DNA of 64,000 nt from Faecalibacterium sp. An122 (GCF_002160895.1 NZ_NFLL01000001.1:248001-312000), one strand, 5' to 3'; counted from the stretch's first letter, positions 1 through 8,494 are shown. Numbers and translations: made by a program. The notes: generated from the letters alone by a model not told the origin.

Positions 1-1
1 G

Positions 2-2026
2 CAGATTTCCGATGCCATCATTGCGCCGGATACCATGGCGGACACTGCGTCCCACACGCTGAACGAACTGCGGAAAAAGATCCGCGCCACTGAAAACTCC
101 ATCCGTGACCGTCTGGACAGCCTGGTCCACAACATGGAGTCCTCCAAGTACTTACAGGAGGCCGTGGTTTCCATCCGCAACGGGCGCTATGTCGTCCCGG
201 TCAAGAGCGAGTACCGCGGCGAAATCAGCGGCATCATCCACGACGTTTCCTCCACCGGCGCCACCGTCTTTGTGGAGCCCCAGGCCGTCGTGGAAGCCAA
301 TGCTCGCATTCTGCAGTACCGCGCCCAGGAAGCCCAGGAAATCGAGCGGATTCTGACGGCCTTTACCAGCCAGGTGGCCGCCATTGAGCCTCAGTTCCAG
401 TACAGCTACAAAGCCATGCTGGAAATCGATATCCTGCTTGCCAAGGCGCGGATGGCCATTGAGATGAAGGCCTTCAAGCCCTCGGTCAGCTATGAGAGCT
501 CCTTCTCGCTGATTCGGGCTCGGCACCCCCTGATCGACCCGGCCAAGTGCGTGCCAGTCAACATCGCGCTGGGGCAGGATTATGATTCTCTCATCATCAC
601 TGGCCCCAACACCGGCGGCAAGACCGTCACCCTTAAGACGGCCGGCCTGCTGTGCGCCATGGCCCAGTGCGGCTTCCTGATCCCGGCGGACGAGCGCAGC
701 GAAGTCTGTGTGTTCCAGGAGTATCTGGTGGACATCGGTGACGAGCAGAGCATCGAGCAGAGCCTGTCCACCTTCTCGGGGCACATGACCAAAATCACCG
801 GCATTCTGGAACTGGCCGGTCCCGGCACTCTGGTGCTTCTGGATGAGCTGGGCGCCGGCACTGACCCGGCGGAAGGCGCCGCCCTGGCTGTGGCCATCAT
901 CGAAGAACTGCGCCGCCGGGGTGTCCTGCTGATGGCTACCACCCACTATGCGGAGCTGAAAGTCTTTGCACTGGAAACGCCCGGCGTGGTCAATGCCAGC
1001 TGTGAGTTTGACCTGGAAACGCTGCGGCCCACCTATAAGCTGAGCGTCGGCGTGCCCGGCAAATCCAATGCGTTCCTCATCAGCGAAAAACTGGGCATTC
1101 CGGAGCGGGTCATCGAGGCCGCCCAGCAGCATCTGTCGGCGGACGACAAGCGTCTGGATGCAGTGCTGGGCCAGCTGGATGATCTGAAACTCCAGCTGAA
1201 AGCCAGCCAGGACGAGGTGGAGAGCCTCCGCCATGAGGCGGCCCATCAGCTGGAAGCCGCCCAGAAAAAGAAAGAGGAACTGATCCGTCAGGGCGAAAAC
1301 GAGCTGGAAGCCGCCCGTGCCAAGGCCCGCGCCCTGGCGCAGCAGGTGGAAAACGAGGCCTACCGCCTCACCGATGAGCTGCGCCAGCTCCAGAAAGACG
1401 AGAAGATGAGCGCCCAGCAGCGTGCCCAGCGCGCCCGGGAGATCGCCAAAAAAGAGTCCGCCAAGCTGTTTTCCAATTCGGATGTGGTGCACAACCCGGT
1501 GCGGGAGTTTGTCCCCCTCAAGGAAGTGCGGGTAGGGCAGGAAGTCTGCATCGCCGAACTGGGCCAGCTAGCCACTGTTCTGGCTCTGCCGGATCGAAAC
1601 GGAGACGTTCTGGTCCGGGCCGGCATCGTCAAAACCAAAGTGCCCCTCAAGGGGCTCAAGCAGCCGGATAAGATGGAGAAGGCCCCCGCCGCACCCAAGA
1701 CAAAGGCCCAGCAGCGCTATACCCGCCAGACTGGCGACGGCAGCCGCGCTGCAGGTGGTCATGTGGAACGGGTCCGTCGGGACGCCAAGATGGAGTGCAA
1801 CCTGCTTGGTCTGACTGTGGACGAAGCCATCCAGGAGGCGGATTCTTTCATCGACCGCGCCATCTTGAACGGTCAGTCCACGGTCTATCTGATCCACGGC
1901 AACGGCACCGGCGCACTGCGCAACGCCATTCAAAAGCATCTGCGCGGACACCGGATGGTCAAGAGCTTCCGCCTGGGCCGCTATGGCGAAGGTGAAAGCG
2001 GCGTGACGGTGGTCGAGCTGAAATAA
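2..2026 (+). CDS. mutS2: MutS2 family ATPase/Smr endonuclease, 5'-truncated by window edge
   Basis: The reading frame is open from the first bases, so the true start lies left of the window. Visible are the MutS core segment (GATVFVEP), the Walker A motif GPNTGGKT (about residue 190 counted from the ATG at 35), an ABC-type ATPase segment (LLDELGAGTDP), a long charged coiled coil (about residues 370-500) and a C-terminal Smr domain with HGNGTG near residue 621. MutS2 proteins act on stalled ribosomes and/or branched DNA. The usual LDLRG motif at the start of the Smr domain reads CNLLGL here (about residue 588), so the acidic nuclease residue appears absent. A rho-independent terminator follows the stop, so this gene ends its transcript. 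Confidence 0.96.
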   Translation, partial: QISDAIIAPDTMADTASHTLNELRKKIRATENSIRDRLDSLVHNMESSKYLQEAVVSIRNGRYVVPVKSEYRGEISGIIHDVSSTGATVFVEPQAVVEANARILQYRAQEAQEIERILTAFTSQVAAIEPQFQYSYKAMLEIDILLAKARMAIEMKAFKPSVSYESSFSLIRARHPLIDPAKCVPVNIALGQDYDSLIITGPNTGGKTVTLKTAGLLCAMAQCGFLIPADERSEVCVFQEYLVDIGDEQSIEQSLSTFSGHMTKITGILELAGPGTLVLLDELGAGTDPAEGAALAVAIIEELRRRGVLLMATTHYAELKVFALETPGVVNASCEFDLETLRPTYKLSVGVPGKSNAFLISEKLGIPERVIEAAQQHLSADDKRLDAVLGQLDDLKLQLKASQDEVESLRHEAAHQLEAAQKKKEELIRQGENELEAARAKARALAQQVENEAYRLTDELRQLQKDEKMSAQQRAQRAREIAKKESAKLFSNSDVVHNPVREFVPLKEVRVGQEVCIAELGQLATVLALPDRNGDVLVRAGIVKTKVPLKGLKQPDKMEKAPAAPKTKAQQRYTRQTGDGSRAAGGHVERVRRDAKMECNLLGLTVDEAIQEADSFIDRAILNGQSTVYLIHGNGTGALRNAIQKHLRGHRMVKSFRLGRYGEGESGVTVVELK

Positions 2027-2060
2027 ACACCAAACCGGACCTGTAAAAAGAAGGGAACAG

Positions 2061-2098
2061 CCGCCCGGCTGCAATGTGCGGGCGGTTTGTTTCGTTTT
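2061..2098 (+). terminator. Rho-independent terminator after mutS2
   Basis: A 7-bp stem CCGCCCG (2061-2067) pairs with CGGGCGG (2079-2085) and is followed by a T-rich tail (2086-2098). It sits 35 bases after the mutS2 stop. Confidence 0.8.
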
Positions 2099-2134
2099 AT
2101 TGGATGAAGTAAAAAGCGGAAGGTACAAAAACAG

Positions 2135-2983
2135 ATGCAAAAGCGGCGAAAAGGCACAAAATCCAGACATGGGAAAAAGGGAGCGATGCGCTGGCAGTTG
2201 GCTGCCGCGGCCCTTGTTCTTGTCCTGCTTCTCGGCAAAGCCTGCCAGGCAGGTCTGGAATGGATGAATGCCCAAAACGCCATTCGGGAAGCCAGCGCTA
2301 CGGAAGAACCGGGGGAGGACTTTCGCCCGGACGTAGGGGAACCGCCTTACACGGTAGCTGTGGATGCCGGTCATGGCGGGGATGACCCCGGCGCCACCGG
2401 TCTGATCGTGGAAAAGGATATGACGGCCGCTACCGCTGAAGCCCTGATGGCCTGGCTGCAGGCTGACGCCAACTACATACCGGTGACCACCCGGGACAGT
2501 TACGATGTCACCGCCACCCCCATGGAGCGGGCCGAGCGCTCCAACCGTCAGCATCCGGATTTGCTTTTGTCCATTCATGGCAACTCTGCCGCCACCGAAG
2601 CCAGCGGGTTTGAGTGTTATCCCATTACGCCGGGCCGGACCTGGCATCGGGAGAGTGTGTATTTCGCCCGGGAGCTGGCCGCAGGTATGGAAAACGCCGG
2701 GAGCTCTCTGCGGGGACAACGCGGCATCCGCTACATCTACTACGAAAACGGCGTCAAGGTCCTGGCAGAAGCCAACGACCTCCGGGTCCGGGAAGAGGAG
2801 ACTTTCACCCTTTTGGAGGAATCCAACTGCCCGGCGGTATTGGCAGAGCAGTGCTTCATCACCAGCGCCGAGGACGTGGATCTCTTTGGAGATGAGGACG
2901 GCTGCCAGCGGACAGCCCGTGTCTATTACGAAGCCATCTGCGCTTACTTTGGCACCCAGCCGCTGACTTCTCTGGGAGAGTAA
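2135..2983 (+). CDS. Membrane-anchored N-acetylmuramoyl-L-alanine amidase (Amidase_3)
   Basis: Predicted zinc amidase of 282 residues that cleaves the bond between N-acetylmuramic acid and L-alanine in peptidoglycan. A short basic N-terminus and one hydrophobic segment (about residues 19-36) suggest a signal anchor or signal peptide. The Amidase_3 motifs are all present: VDAGHGGDDPG (first His), EKDMT (Glu), LSIHGNSA (second His) and the terminal AEQCF (catalytic Glu). The domain fills residues about 72-275, with no extra cell-wall-binding repeats. GGAAGG lies 11 bases before the chosen ATG; a second ATG at 2186 has a Shine-Dalgarno sequence only 2-3 bases away and is less likely. The gene stands alone between two terminators. 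In clostridia such proteins serve cell separation or spore cortex lysis; which one applies cannot be told here. Confidence 0.9.
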   Translation: MQKRRKGTKSRHGKKGAMRWQLAAAALVLVLLLGKACQAGLEWMNAQNAIREASATEEPGEDFRPDVGEPPYTVAVDAGHGGDDPGATGLIVEKDMTAATAEALMAWLQADANYIPVTTRDSYDVTATPMERAERSNRQHPDLLLSIHGNSAATEASGFECYPITPGRTWHRESVYFARELAAGMENAGSSLRGQRGIRYIYYENGVKVLAEANDLRVREEETFTLLEESNCPAVLAEQCFITSAEDVDLFGDEDGCQRTARVYYEAICAYFGTQPLTSLGE

Positions 2984-2998
2984 ATAAAAACTTTCGGG

Positions 2999-3049
2999 CC
3001 GCTCGGGTCAAAACGTAAAGAACGTTTTGCCGGGCGGTCTTTTTCTTTT
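2999..3049 (+). terminator. Rho-independent terminator after the amidase gene
   Basis: Inverted repeat built from CCGCTCGG (from 2999) and CCGGGCGG (to 3038) with an inner AAAACG / CGTTTT stem, followed by CTTTTTCTTTT. Confidence 0.8.
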
Positions 3050-3168
3050 CAGCGCGTCCGTATGATCCCCGGCGGCGCAGTGTTTTGATCCACCGAAAAA
3101 GCCGTTACGAATATTCGCCATTTTTTGAATTGGGTGTATAAAAAGTGAAAGGATTTGTATTCCATACC

Positions 3169-3196
3169 TTGACAAGTAAAAAAAACATGGTACAAT
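3169..3196 (+). promoter_or_regulatory. Strong sigma-A promoter for structured RNA / polyamine operon
   Basis: TTGACA at 3169-3174 and TACAAT at 3191-3196, spaced by 16 bp, in an AT-rich context. Expected transcription start is about 3203. The stretch between the previous terminator and this promoter (3050-3168) shows no gene. The promoter lies almost 500 bases before the first polyamine gene, so the transcript has a very long leader. Confidence 0.8.
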
Positions 3197-3202
3197 GATG
3201 GC

Positions 3203-3564
3203 AAAGCGTGTACCGATGTACACACAAATAGATTAGGCCGGGCGCTCTTTTTGGGCTGCCTAAAGCTCATCGGACAGGGCTGGCCGCTGCCGCGTGTGGC
3301 GTAAAGCGCCACAACATTATTGAACGGGTGGGTCACCCGGAAATTTTATAAGTTGGTCACTTTTTATAACCTCGTGCGGACGCACACCACTTGTGAAACG
3401 TCAATAAGAGCAGCAGAACCGCCCCTCGATCTATTTGCTGAAGTTCTCTTCCAAAAGGCATGGCCGGACATTGCAGAATGTCGTCTCCTCTGTGTGATGA
3501 GGAGTCAGGCCGCCTCGACTGTATCTCACAGGCAGTGTGCCCGAAAGGGTGCGCTGCCTTTTTT
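3203..3564 (+). ncRNA. Candidate structured non-coding RNA or riboswitch-like leader upstream of the polyamine operon
   Basis: About 360 nt between a strong promoter and a strong intrinsic terminator, without a convincing reading frame. Hairpins visible by eye: GTGTAC/GTACAC (3208-3223, loop CGAT), TGTGGCG/CGCCACA (about 3295-3313), CGGGTG/CACCCG (about 3324-3338), GTGCG/GCAC (about 3375-3387), and a three-way junction in which 3457-3465 pairs with 3508-3514 and encloses two hairpins, GACATT/AATGTC (3467-3482) and CTCCTC/GAGGAG (3485-3504). It lacks the T-box core, the tmRNA and SRP signatures and the RNase P conserved blocks. It may be an independent small RNA, or a leader that controls read-through into speA. 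Confidence 0.55.
3531..3564 (+). terminator. Intrinsic terminator ending the structured leader RNA
   Basis: A 12-bp stem (3531-3542 with 3547-3558, three wobble pairs) capped by a GAAA tetraloop and followed by six T (3559-3564). The position between promoter and speA makes it an attenuator candidate. Confidence 0.85.
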
Positions 3565-3585
3565 GTTGCAGTCAGAAATGTCTTT

Positions 3586-3634
3586 CCGCCGGAGCATGGT
3601 TCCGTTTCAGACCATGCACAGGAGAATCCGGCGG
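3586..3634 (+). promoter_or_regulatory. Second leader hairpin just upstream of speA
   Basis: Two stacked stems: CCGCCGGA (3586-3593) with TCCGGCGG (3627-3634), and GCATGGT (3594-3600) with ACCATGC (3611-3617), leaving the 3' side bulge 3618-3626. It has no T tail, so it is not a terminator; it separates the attenuator-like terminator from the speA ribosome binding site. Role unknown. Confidence 0.5.
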
Positions 3635-3696
3635 CCCGTCCGGGATGGGAGCAGACTTCCGCTTGACTCAAAACCTGAAAAAGAGAGGGATGTTAT

Positions 3697-5145
3697 TTGA
3701 ACCGGGATCGTCAAAAAAGAGCGCCCATCTATGAGGCGCTGGAAAAGTTCCGCCGGCAGCGGGTCGTCCCGTTCGATGTGCCGGGCCATAAGCGCGGCCG
3801 CGGAAACCCCGAGCTGGTCGAACTGCTGGGGGAACGATGTGTCGGCATCGATGTCAACTCCATGAAACCTCTGGATAACCTGTGTCATCCGGTTTCAGTC
3901 ATCAAGGAGGCAGAGGAACTGGCCGCCGACGCATTCGGCGCGGCCCACGCCTTCCTGATGGTGGGCGGTACCACCAGCAGTGTCCAGAGCATGGTCCTGA
4001 CAGCCTGCAAGCCGGGGGACAAGATCATACTGCCCCGCAATGTCCACAAGAGCGCCATCAACGCCCTGGTTCTGTGCGGCGCGGTGCCCGTCTATATTGA
4101 TCCCAAGGTGGATACCGATCTGGGCATCCCTCTGGGTATGGAAGTGGAAGATGTGCGGGCCGCCATTGAGGCCAACCCCGATGCCGTGGCCATTTTTGTC
4201 AATAACCCCACCTATTACGGCATCTGCTCCGACCTGCGCAGTCTGGTGGATCTGGCTCACGCCCACAATATGCTGGCTCTGGTGGATGAAGCCCACGGCA
4301 CCCATCTGTATTTCAATCCCAGTCTGCCTCTCAGCGGCATGGCAGCCGGGGCCGATATGGCCGCCGTTTCCATGCACAAGTCGGGCGGCAGTCTGACCCA
4401 GAGTTCGCTCCTGCTCTGCGGGCCCGGGGTCAATGCGGGATATGTGAGCAATATCATCAACCTGACCCAGACCACCAGTGCATCCTATCTGCTGATGTCC
4501 AGTCTGGATATCAGCCGGCGCAATCTGGCCATGCGGGGCAGAGAGAGCTTCGCCCGCGTGATTGATATGGCCGAGTACGCCCGGCGGGAAATCAACGCCA
4601 TCGGCGATTACTATGCTTTCGGCTCCGAGATGATCAACGGCGGCAGCATTTACGACTTTGACGTCACCAAGCTGGCTGTCAATACCCGCGGCATTGGTCT
4701 GACCGGCATTGAGGTTTATGACCTGCTCCGGGACGAGTATGACATCCAGATTGAGTTTGGCGACCTGTCCAACATTCTGGCCTATATCTCCATCGGCGAC
4801 CGCATTCAGGATATTGAGCGTCTGGTGGGTGCTCTGGCGGATATCCGCCGCCTCTACTCCAAGCCCCGCAGCGATCTTTTCACGGCGGAGTACATCACGC
4901 CGCAGGTAAAGGCTACTCCCCAGCAGGCGTTCTATTCGCCCAAGGAGAGTTTGCCTTTGCGGGAAACCGCCGGCCGGATCTGCACAGAGTTTGTCATGTG
5001 CTATCCTCCGGGAATTCCCATCCTGGCTCCCGGCGAAGTGATTACCCCGGAAATCATCGATTACATCGAGTTCGCAAAGGCCAAGGGCTGCTCCATGCAG
5101 GGCCCGGCCAGCGAGGATATCTCGGAACTGAACGTTTTGGTATAA
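3697..5145 (+). CDS. speA: Arginine decarboxylase, fold-type I PLP enzyme (Orn/Lys/Arg decarboxylase class)
   Basis: Predicted to convert arginine to agmatine with release of CO2, the entry step of the operon. The 482-residue protein has the short Bacillus SpeA-type architecture: PLP-binding core with LVDEAHGTH, the lysine motif SMHKSGG (Lys about residue 228) followed by TQSS, and the C-terminal Orn/Lys/Arg decarboxylase domain. The start is TTG at 3697, chosen because GAGAGGG ends 6-7 bases before it and the next residues match the family N-terminus. Family members act on lysine, ornithine or arginine; the downstream agmatine deiminase and carbamoylputrescine amidase argue for arginine. It is the first gene of a tightly spaced operon preceded by an unusual structured leader. 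Confidence 0.9.
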   Translation: MNRDRQKRAPIYEALEKFRRQRVVPFDVPGHKRGRGNPELVELLGERCVGIDVNSMKPLDNLCHPVSVIKEAEELAADAFGAAHAFLMVGGTTSSVQSMVLTACKPGDKIILPRNVHKSAINALVLCGAVPVYIDPKVDTDLGIPLGMEVEDVRAAIEANPDAVAIFVNNPTYYGICSDLRSLVDLAHAHNMLALVDEAHGTHLYFNPSLPLSGMAAGADMAAVSMHKSGGSLTQSSLLLCGPGVNAGYVSNIINLTQTTSASYLLMSSLDISRRNLAMRGRESFARVIDMAEYARREINAIGDYYAFGSEMINGGSIYDFDVTKLAVNTRGIGLTGIEVYDLLRDEYDIQIEFGDLSNILAYISIGDRIQDIERLVGALADIRRLYSKPRSDLFTAEYITPQVKATPQQAFYSPKESLPLRETAGRICTEFVMCYPPGIPILAPGEVITPEIIDYIEFAKAKGCSMQGPASEDISELNVLV

Positions 5146-5171
5146 CGGATTGAAAAGAAGGAGGGAGTCTC

Positions 5172-6035
5172 TTGCAGGAAATGGATTACTGGTTTGGCGA
5201 ACTGCATACCGCCAACGTCAAAACTTCCATTCGGGTGGACCGGCAGCTCTACAGCGGAACAAGCGACTTTCAGCGGATCGATGTCTTTGACTCGCCGGAG
5301 TTCGGACGGTTCCTGACTTCGGACGGCAGCGTGATCTTCTCGGAGAAAGACGAGTTCACCTACGACGAGATGATCGTCCACGTTCCTATGGCCGTTCACC
5401 CCGATGTCAAGCGGGTTCTGGTCATCGGCGGCGGAGACGGCGGCGTAGCCCGTGAGCTGTCGTATTACCAGGAGATCGAAGTCATCGATGTGGTGGAACC
5501 GGACAAAATGTTCGTGGATGTCTGCCGCAAATATTTCCCCGACAATGCCTGCGGTCTGGATGATATCCGCGTCCGCGTCTATTACGAGGACGGCCTGCGG
5601 TTTCTGCGGGGCAAAGAGGATGAATACGACCTGATCATCAACGACTGTACCGATCCTCTGGGCCATGCAGCCGGCCTGTTCACCAAGGAATTCTATGGCA
5701 GCTGCTACAAGGCCCTCCACGAGGACGGCATCATGGTGTATCAGCATGGCAGCCCCTTCTTTGATGAAGATGAGGAGACCTGCCGCGCCATGCACAAACG
5801 GGCTTACCGCTCGTTCCCCATCAGCCGGGTGTATCAGGCACACATCCCGACCTGCCCGGCGGGGTACTGGCTGTTTGGCTTTGCCAGCAAAAAGTATCAC
5901 CCCATCAAGGACTTTGACCCCAAGCGCTGGAACAAGCGGGGGATCAAGACCTGGTATTATACCACCCACCTCCATCGTGGAGCCTTCATGCTTCCGCGCT
6001 ATGTGGAGGACCTTCTGAAAGAAGAAGAAGACTGA
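5172..6035 (+). CDS. speE: Spermidine synthase family aminopropyltransferase
   Basis: 287-residue SpeE-like protein with the Rossmann methyltransferase fold: the N-terminal beta domain (FQRIDVFDSPEFGRFL), the nucleotide-binding loop GGGDGGVAREL and the substrate-site segment NDCTDPLGHAAGLF. Typical spermidine synthases have D-S-S/T-D-P followed by GPA; here it reads DCTDP and GHA, so the amine-binding loop is slightly unusual. Normal SpeE needs decarboxylated S-adenosylmethionine from SpeD, and no speD is present nearby. The start is TTG at 5172 with GAAGGAGGGAG about 6 bases upstream; an ATG at 5181 is too far from it. The gene is 26 bases after speA and 48 before the next gene. Its substrate in an operon that also has the carboxyspermidine route is open. 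Confidence 0.88.
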   Translation: MQEMDYWFGELHTANVKTSIRVDRQLYSGTSDFQRIDVFDSPEFGRFLTSDGSVIFSEKDEFTYDEMIVHVPMAVHPDVKRVLVIGGGDGGVARELSYYQEIEVIDVVEPDKMFVDVCRKYFPDNACGLDDIRVRVYYEDGLRFLRGKEDEYDLIINDCTDPLGHAAGLFTKEFYGSCYKALHEDGIMVYQHGSPFFDEDEETCRAMHKRAYRSFPISRVYQAHIPTCPAGYWLFGFASKKYHPIKDFDPKRWNKRGIKTWYYTTHLHRGAFMLPRYVEDLLKEEED

Positions 6036-6083
6036 AAACAGACGAAATCAAGAAACGGATTGTATTTGAAAGGAGCTATTTCC

Positions 6084-7346
6084 ATGAGCAAACTGCTTGT
6101 CATTGGCTGCGGCGGCGTCGCCTCGGTTGCGATCCAGAAGTGCTGCCAGAACCACGAGACTTTCACTGAGCTGTGCATTGCCAGCCGCACCGTCTCCAAG
6201 TGTGACGCCCTGAAGGCCAAGCTGGAGGCCGCCGGCACCCCCGTCAAGATCACCACCATGACCGTCAACGCCGACGATGTGGAGGACGTCAAGCGGGTGA
6301 TTGAGGCTTACAAGCCTGAGCTGGTTCTGAACGTGGCTCTGCCTTACCAGGATCTGACCATCATGGACGCCTGCCTGGCCTGCGGCGTTCACTATGTGGA
6401 TACCGCCAACTACGAGCCGGAAAACACCGACGATCCCGCCTGGCGCGCCATCTACGAGAAGCGCTGCAAGGAAGAGGGCTTCACCGCATACTTCGACTAC
6501 AGCTGGCAGTGGGCTTACGCCAAGAAGTTTGAGGAGGCTGGCCTGACCGCCATCCTGGGCTCCGGTTTCGACCCGGGTGTCACCAGCGTCTTCACTGCCT
6601 ATGCTCTGAAGCACTACTTCGATGAGATTCACACCATCGACATCCTGGACTGCAACGGCGGCGACCACGGCTATCCCTTCGCCACCAACTTCAACCCCGA
6701 GATCAATCTGCGTGAAGTTTCGGCCAACGGCAGCTACTGGGAGAACGGCCACTGGGTGGAGACCAAGCCCATGGAGATCAAGCGGGAATACGACTTCCCC
6801 CAGGTGGGCAAAAAGGATATGTATCTGCTCCACCACGAGGAGATCGAGAGCCTGGCCAAGAACGTCCCCTGCGTCAAGCGGATTCGCTTCTTCATGACCT
6901 TCGGCCAGAGCTATCTGACCCACATGAAGTGTCTGGAGAACGTGGGCATGCTCTCCACCAGCCCCATCCAGTTTGAGGGCCGCGAGATTGTGCCCATCCA
7001 GTTCCTGAAGGCTCTGTTGCCTGATCCCGCATCCCTGGGCCCCCGCACCGTCGGCAAGACCAACATCGGCTGCATCTACACCGGCGTCAAGGACGGCAAG
7101 GAGCGCACCATCTATATCTACAACGTCTGCGATCACCAGGAGTGCTACAAGGAGCTGGGCAGCCAGGCCATCAGCTACACCACCGGTGTTCCGGCCATGA
7201 TCGGCACTGCTCTGGTAGCCAATGGCCAGTGGCGTCAGCCCGGTGTCCACAACCTGGAGGAGATGGACCCCGATCCCTTTATGGAGATGCTGAACCAGTA
7301 CGGCCTGCCCTGGGTTGTGGATGAGCATCCTGTGACGGTGGAATGA
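6084..7346 (+). CDS. Carboxy(nor)spermidine dehydrogenase/synthase, saccharopine dehydrogenase family
   Basis: Predicted NADPH-dependent enzyme that condenses aspartate semialdehyde with putrescine (or diaminopropane) to carboxyspermidine (or carboxynorspermidine). The 420-residue protein begins with a Rossmann motif, LLVIGCGGVAS, and has the saccharopine dehydrogenase pattern throughout (NVALPYQDL, YVDTANYE, GSGFDPGVTS). The start at 6084 follows AAGGAG by 8 bases; an upstream in-frame ATG at 6060 lacks a ribosome binding site. The stop overlaps the start of the next gene in an ATGA arrangement, so the dehydrogenase and the decarboxylase are translationally coupled. The assignment over saccharopine dehydrogenase rests mainly on this coupling. 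Aspartate semialdehyde could come from Asd at 21409. Confidence 0.88.
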   Translation: MSKLLVIGCGGVASVAIQKCCQNHETFTELCIASRTVSKCDALKAKLEAAGTPVKITTMTVNADDVEDVKRVIEAYKPELVLNVALPYQDLTIMDACLACGVHYVDTANYEPENTDDPAWRAIYEKRCKEEGFTAYFDYSWQWAYAKKFEEAGLTAILGSGFDPGVTSVFTAYALKHYFDEIHTIDILDCNGGDHGYPFATNFNPEINLREVSANGSYWENGHWVETKPMEIKREYDFPQVGKKDMYLLHHEEIESLAKNVPCVKRIRFFMTFGQSYLTHMKCLENVGMLSTSPIQFEGREIVPIQFLKALLPDPASLGPRTVGKTNIGCIYTGVKDGKERTIYIYNVCDHQECYKELGSQAISYTTGVPAMIGTALVANGQWRQPGVHNLEEMDPDPFMEMLNQYGLPWVVDEHPVTVE

Positions 7347-8494
7347 TGGAGCATTTGAAACGGCATGAACCCGGGCTGCAGACACCGGTCTATGTGGTGG
7401 ACGAGACAGCTCTGGTTCACAACCTGGAAATTCTGCAGGGGGTACAGCAGCGTACAGGCTGCCATATTCTGCTGGCCCAGAAAGCTTTCTCCATGTTCCG
7501 GGTTTATCCGCTGATTGGGCAGTATCTGGCAGGCGCCACCGCCAGCGGCCTCTTCGAGGCCCGGCTGGCCCACGAGGAAATGCCCGGCAGGGAAAACCAT
7601 GTTTTCTGCCCGGCCTATACCCCGGAAGAAATGGAAGAGATTGTACAGATCTGCGACCATATCAGCTTTAATTCGCTCGCTCAGCTGGAGGCACACCGTC
7701 CGGTCTGGGAAAAGGCGGGTGTCAGCGTCGGCCTGCGGGTCAACCCGGAGCACTCCACCCAGGAAGGCCACGCCATCTACGATCCCTGTGCACCGGGCAG
7801 CCGGCTGGGCATCCGCCGGCAGAATCTGCCGGACCAGCTGCCAAAAGGGGTGGAGGGACTGCATTTCCACACCCTGTGTGAGCAGGACGCTGCCCCTCTG
7901 GTGGAGACCTTTGCCGCCTTTGAGGAAAAGTTCGGGCAGTATCTGCCGGGGCTGAAGTGGATCAATCTGGGCGGCGGGCACCACATCACACGCCCGGGCT
8001 ATGACATTGCCGCCCTGGAACAGCTGATCCTTTCCATCCGGGAAAAGTACGTTCTGGAAGTTTATCTGGAACCGGGGGAGGCCATCGCCCTTTCGGCCGG
8101 CACCCTGATTACCACCGTGCTGGACATTGTACAGGCCACCGATATGCCTGTCCTGATTCTGGACACCTCGGCGGCTTGTCACATGCCCGACGTGCTGGAA
8201 ATGCCCTATCGTCCGCCCCTGTACGACAGCGGACTGCCGGGCGAAAAGGCATGTACCTGCCGTCTGGCATCCCGGACCTGCCTGGCCGGAGATGTCATCG
8301 GCGAATACAGCTTTGATTCCTGCCCCCAGATTGGGGACAGGCTGGTTTTTGGCGATATGGCGATTTATTCCATGGTGAAAAACAACACTTTCAATGGAAT
8401 GCCGCTGCCGGATATTGCGCTGCGCCATCTGGATGGCAGCTGCGAGGTAGTGCGCCATTTCGGCTATCAGGATTTCAAAACGCGTCTGTCCTGA
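7343..8494 (+). CDS. nspC: Carboxynorspermidine/carboxyspermidine decarboxylase
   Basis: 383-residue PLP enzyme of the alanine-racemase-fold decarboxylase group, which removes the carboxyl group from carboxyspermidine to give spermidine (or norspermidine). Visible features are the PLP lysine in LAQKAFSM (Lys about residue 47), the glycine loop NLGGGHHITRPGYD, and the LEPGEA segment near residue 255. The start overlaps the stop of the dehydrogenase by four bases (ATGA). With the preceding gene it forms the SpeD-independent spermidine pathway known from Vibrio and many gut bacteria. Length and motifs agree with the family; whether the natural substrate is the spermidine or norspermidine form cannot be read from sequence. 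Confidence 0.92.
   Translation: MMEHLKRHEPGLQTPVYVVDETALVHNLEILQGVQQRTGCHILLAQKAFSMFRVYPLIGQYLAGATASGLFEARLAHEEMPGRENHVFCPAYTPEEMEEIVQICDHISFNSLAQLEAHRPVWEKAGVSVGLRVNPEHSTQEGHAIYDPCAPGSRLGIRRQNLPDQLPKGVEGLHFHTLCEQDAAPLVETFAAFEEKFGQYLPGLKWINLGGGHHITRPGYDIAALEQLILSIREKYVLEVYLEPGEAIALSAGTLITTVLDIVQATDMPVLILDTSAACHMPDVLEMPYRPPLYDSGLPGEKACTCRLASRTCLAGDVIGEYSFDSCPQIGDRLVFGDMAIYSMVKNNTFNGMPLPDIALRHLDGSCEVVRHFGYQDFKTRLS

Noticed and set aside
152-1492. 446-codon open frame on the minus strand inside mutS2
   Set aside because: Shadow of the GC-rich mutS2 codons; no ribosome binding site, no recognisable domain, fully overlapped by a clear gene.
3198-3236. Possible 12-residue leader peptide MAKRVPMYTQID
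   Set aside because: Its ATG lies upstream of, or at, the predicted transcription start at about 3203 and has no ribosome binding site.
3203-3564. RNase P RNA, tmRNA, 6S RNA or SRP RNA
   Set aside because: Conserved blocks of these RNAs were looked for by eye and not found; an Rfam search would settle it.
3320-3700. 126-codon frame over the structured leader RNA
   Set aside because: No ribosome binding site, implausible composition, and it crosses a strong terminator; the region is better explained as structured RNA.
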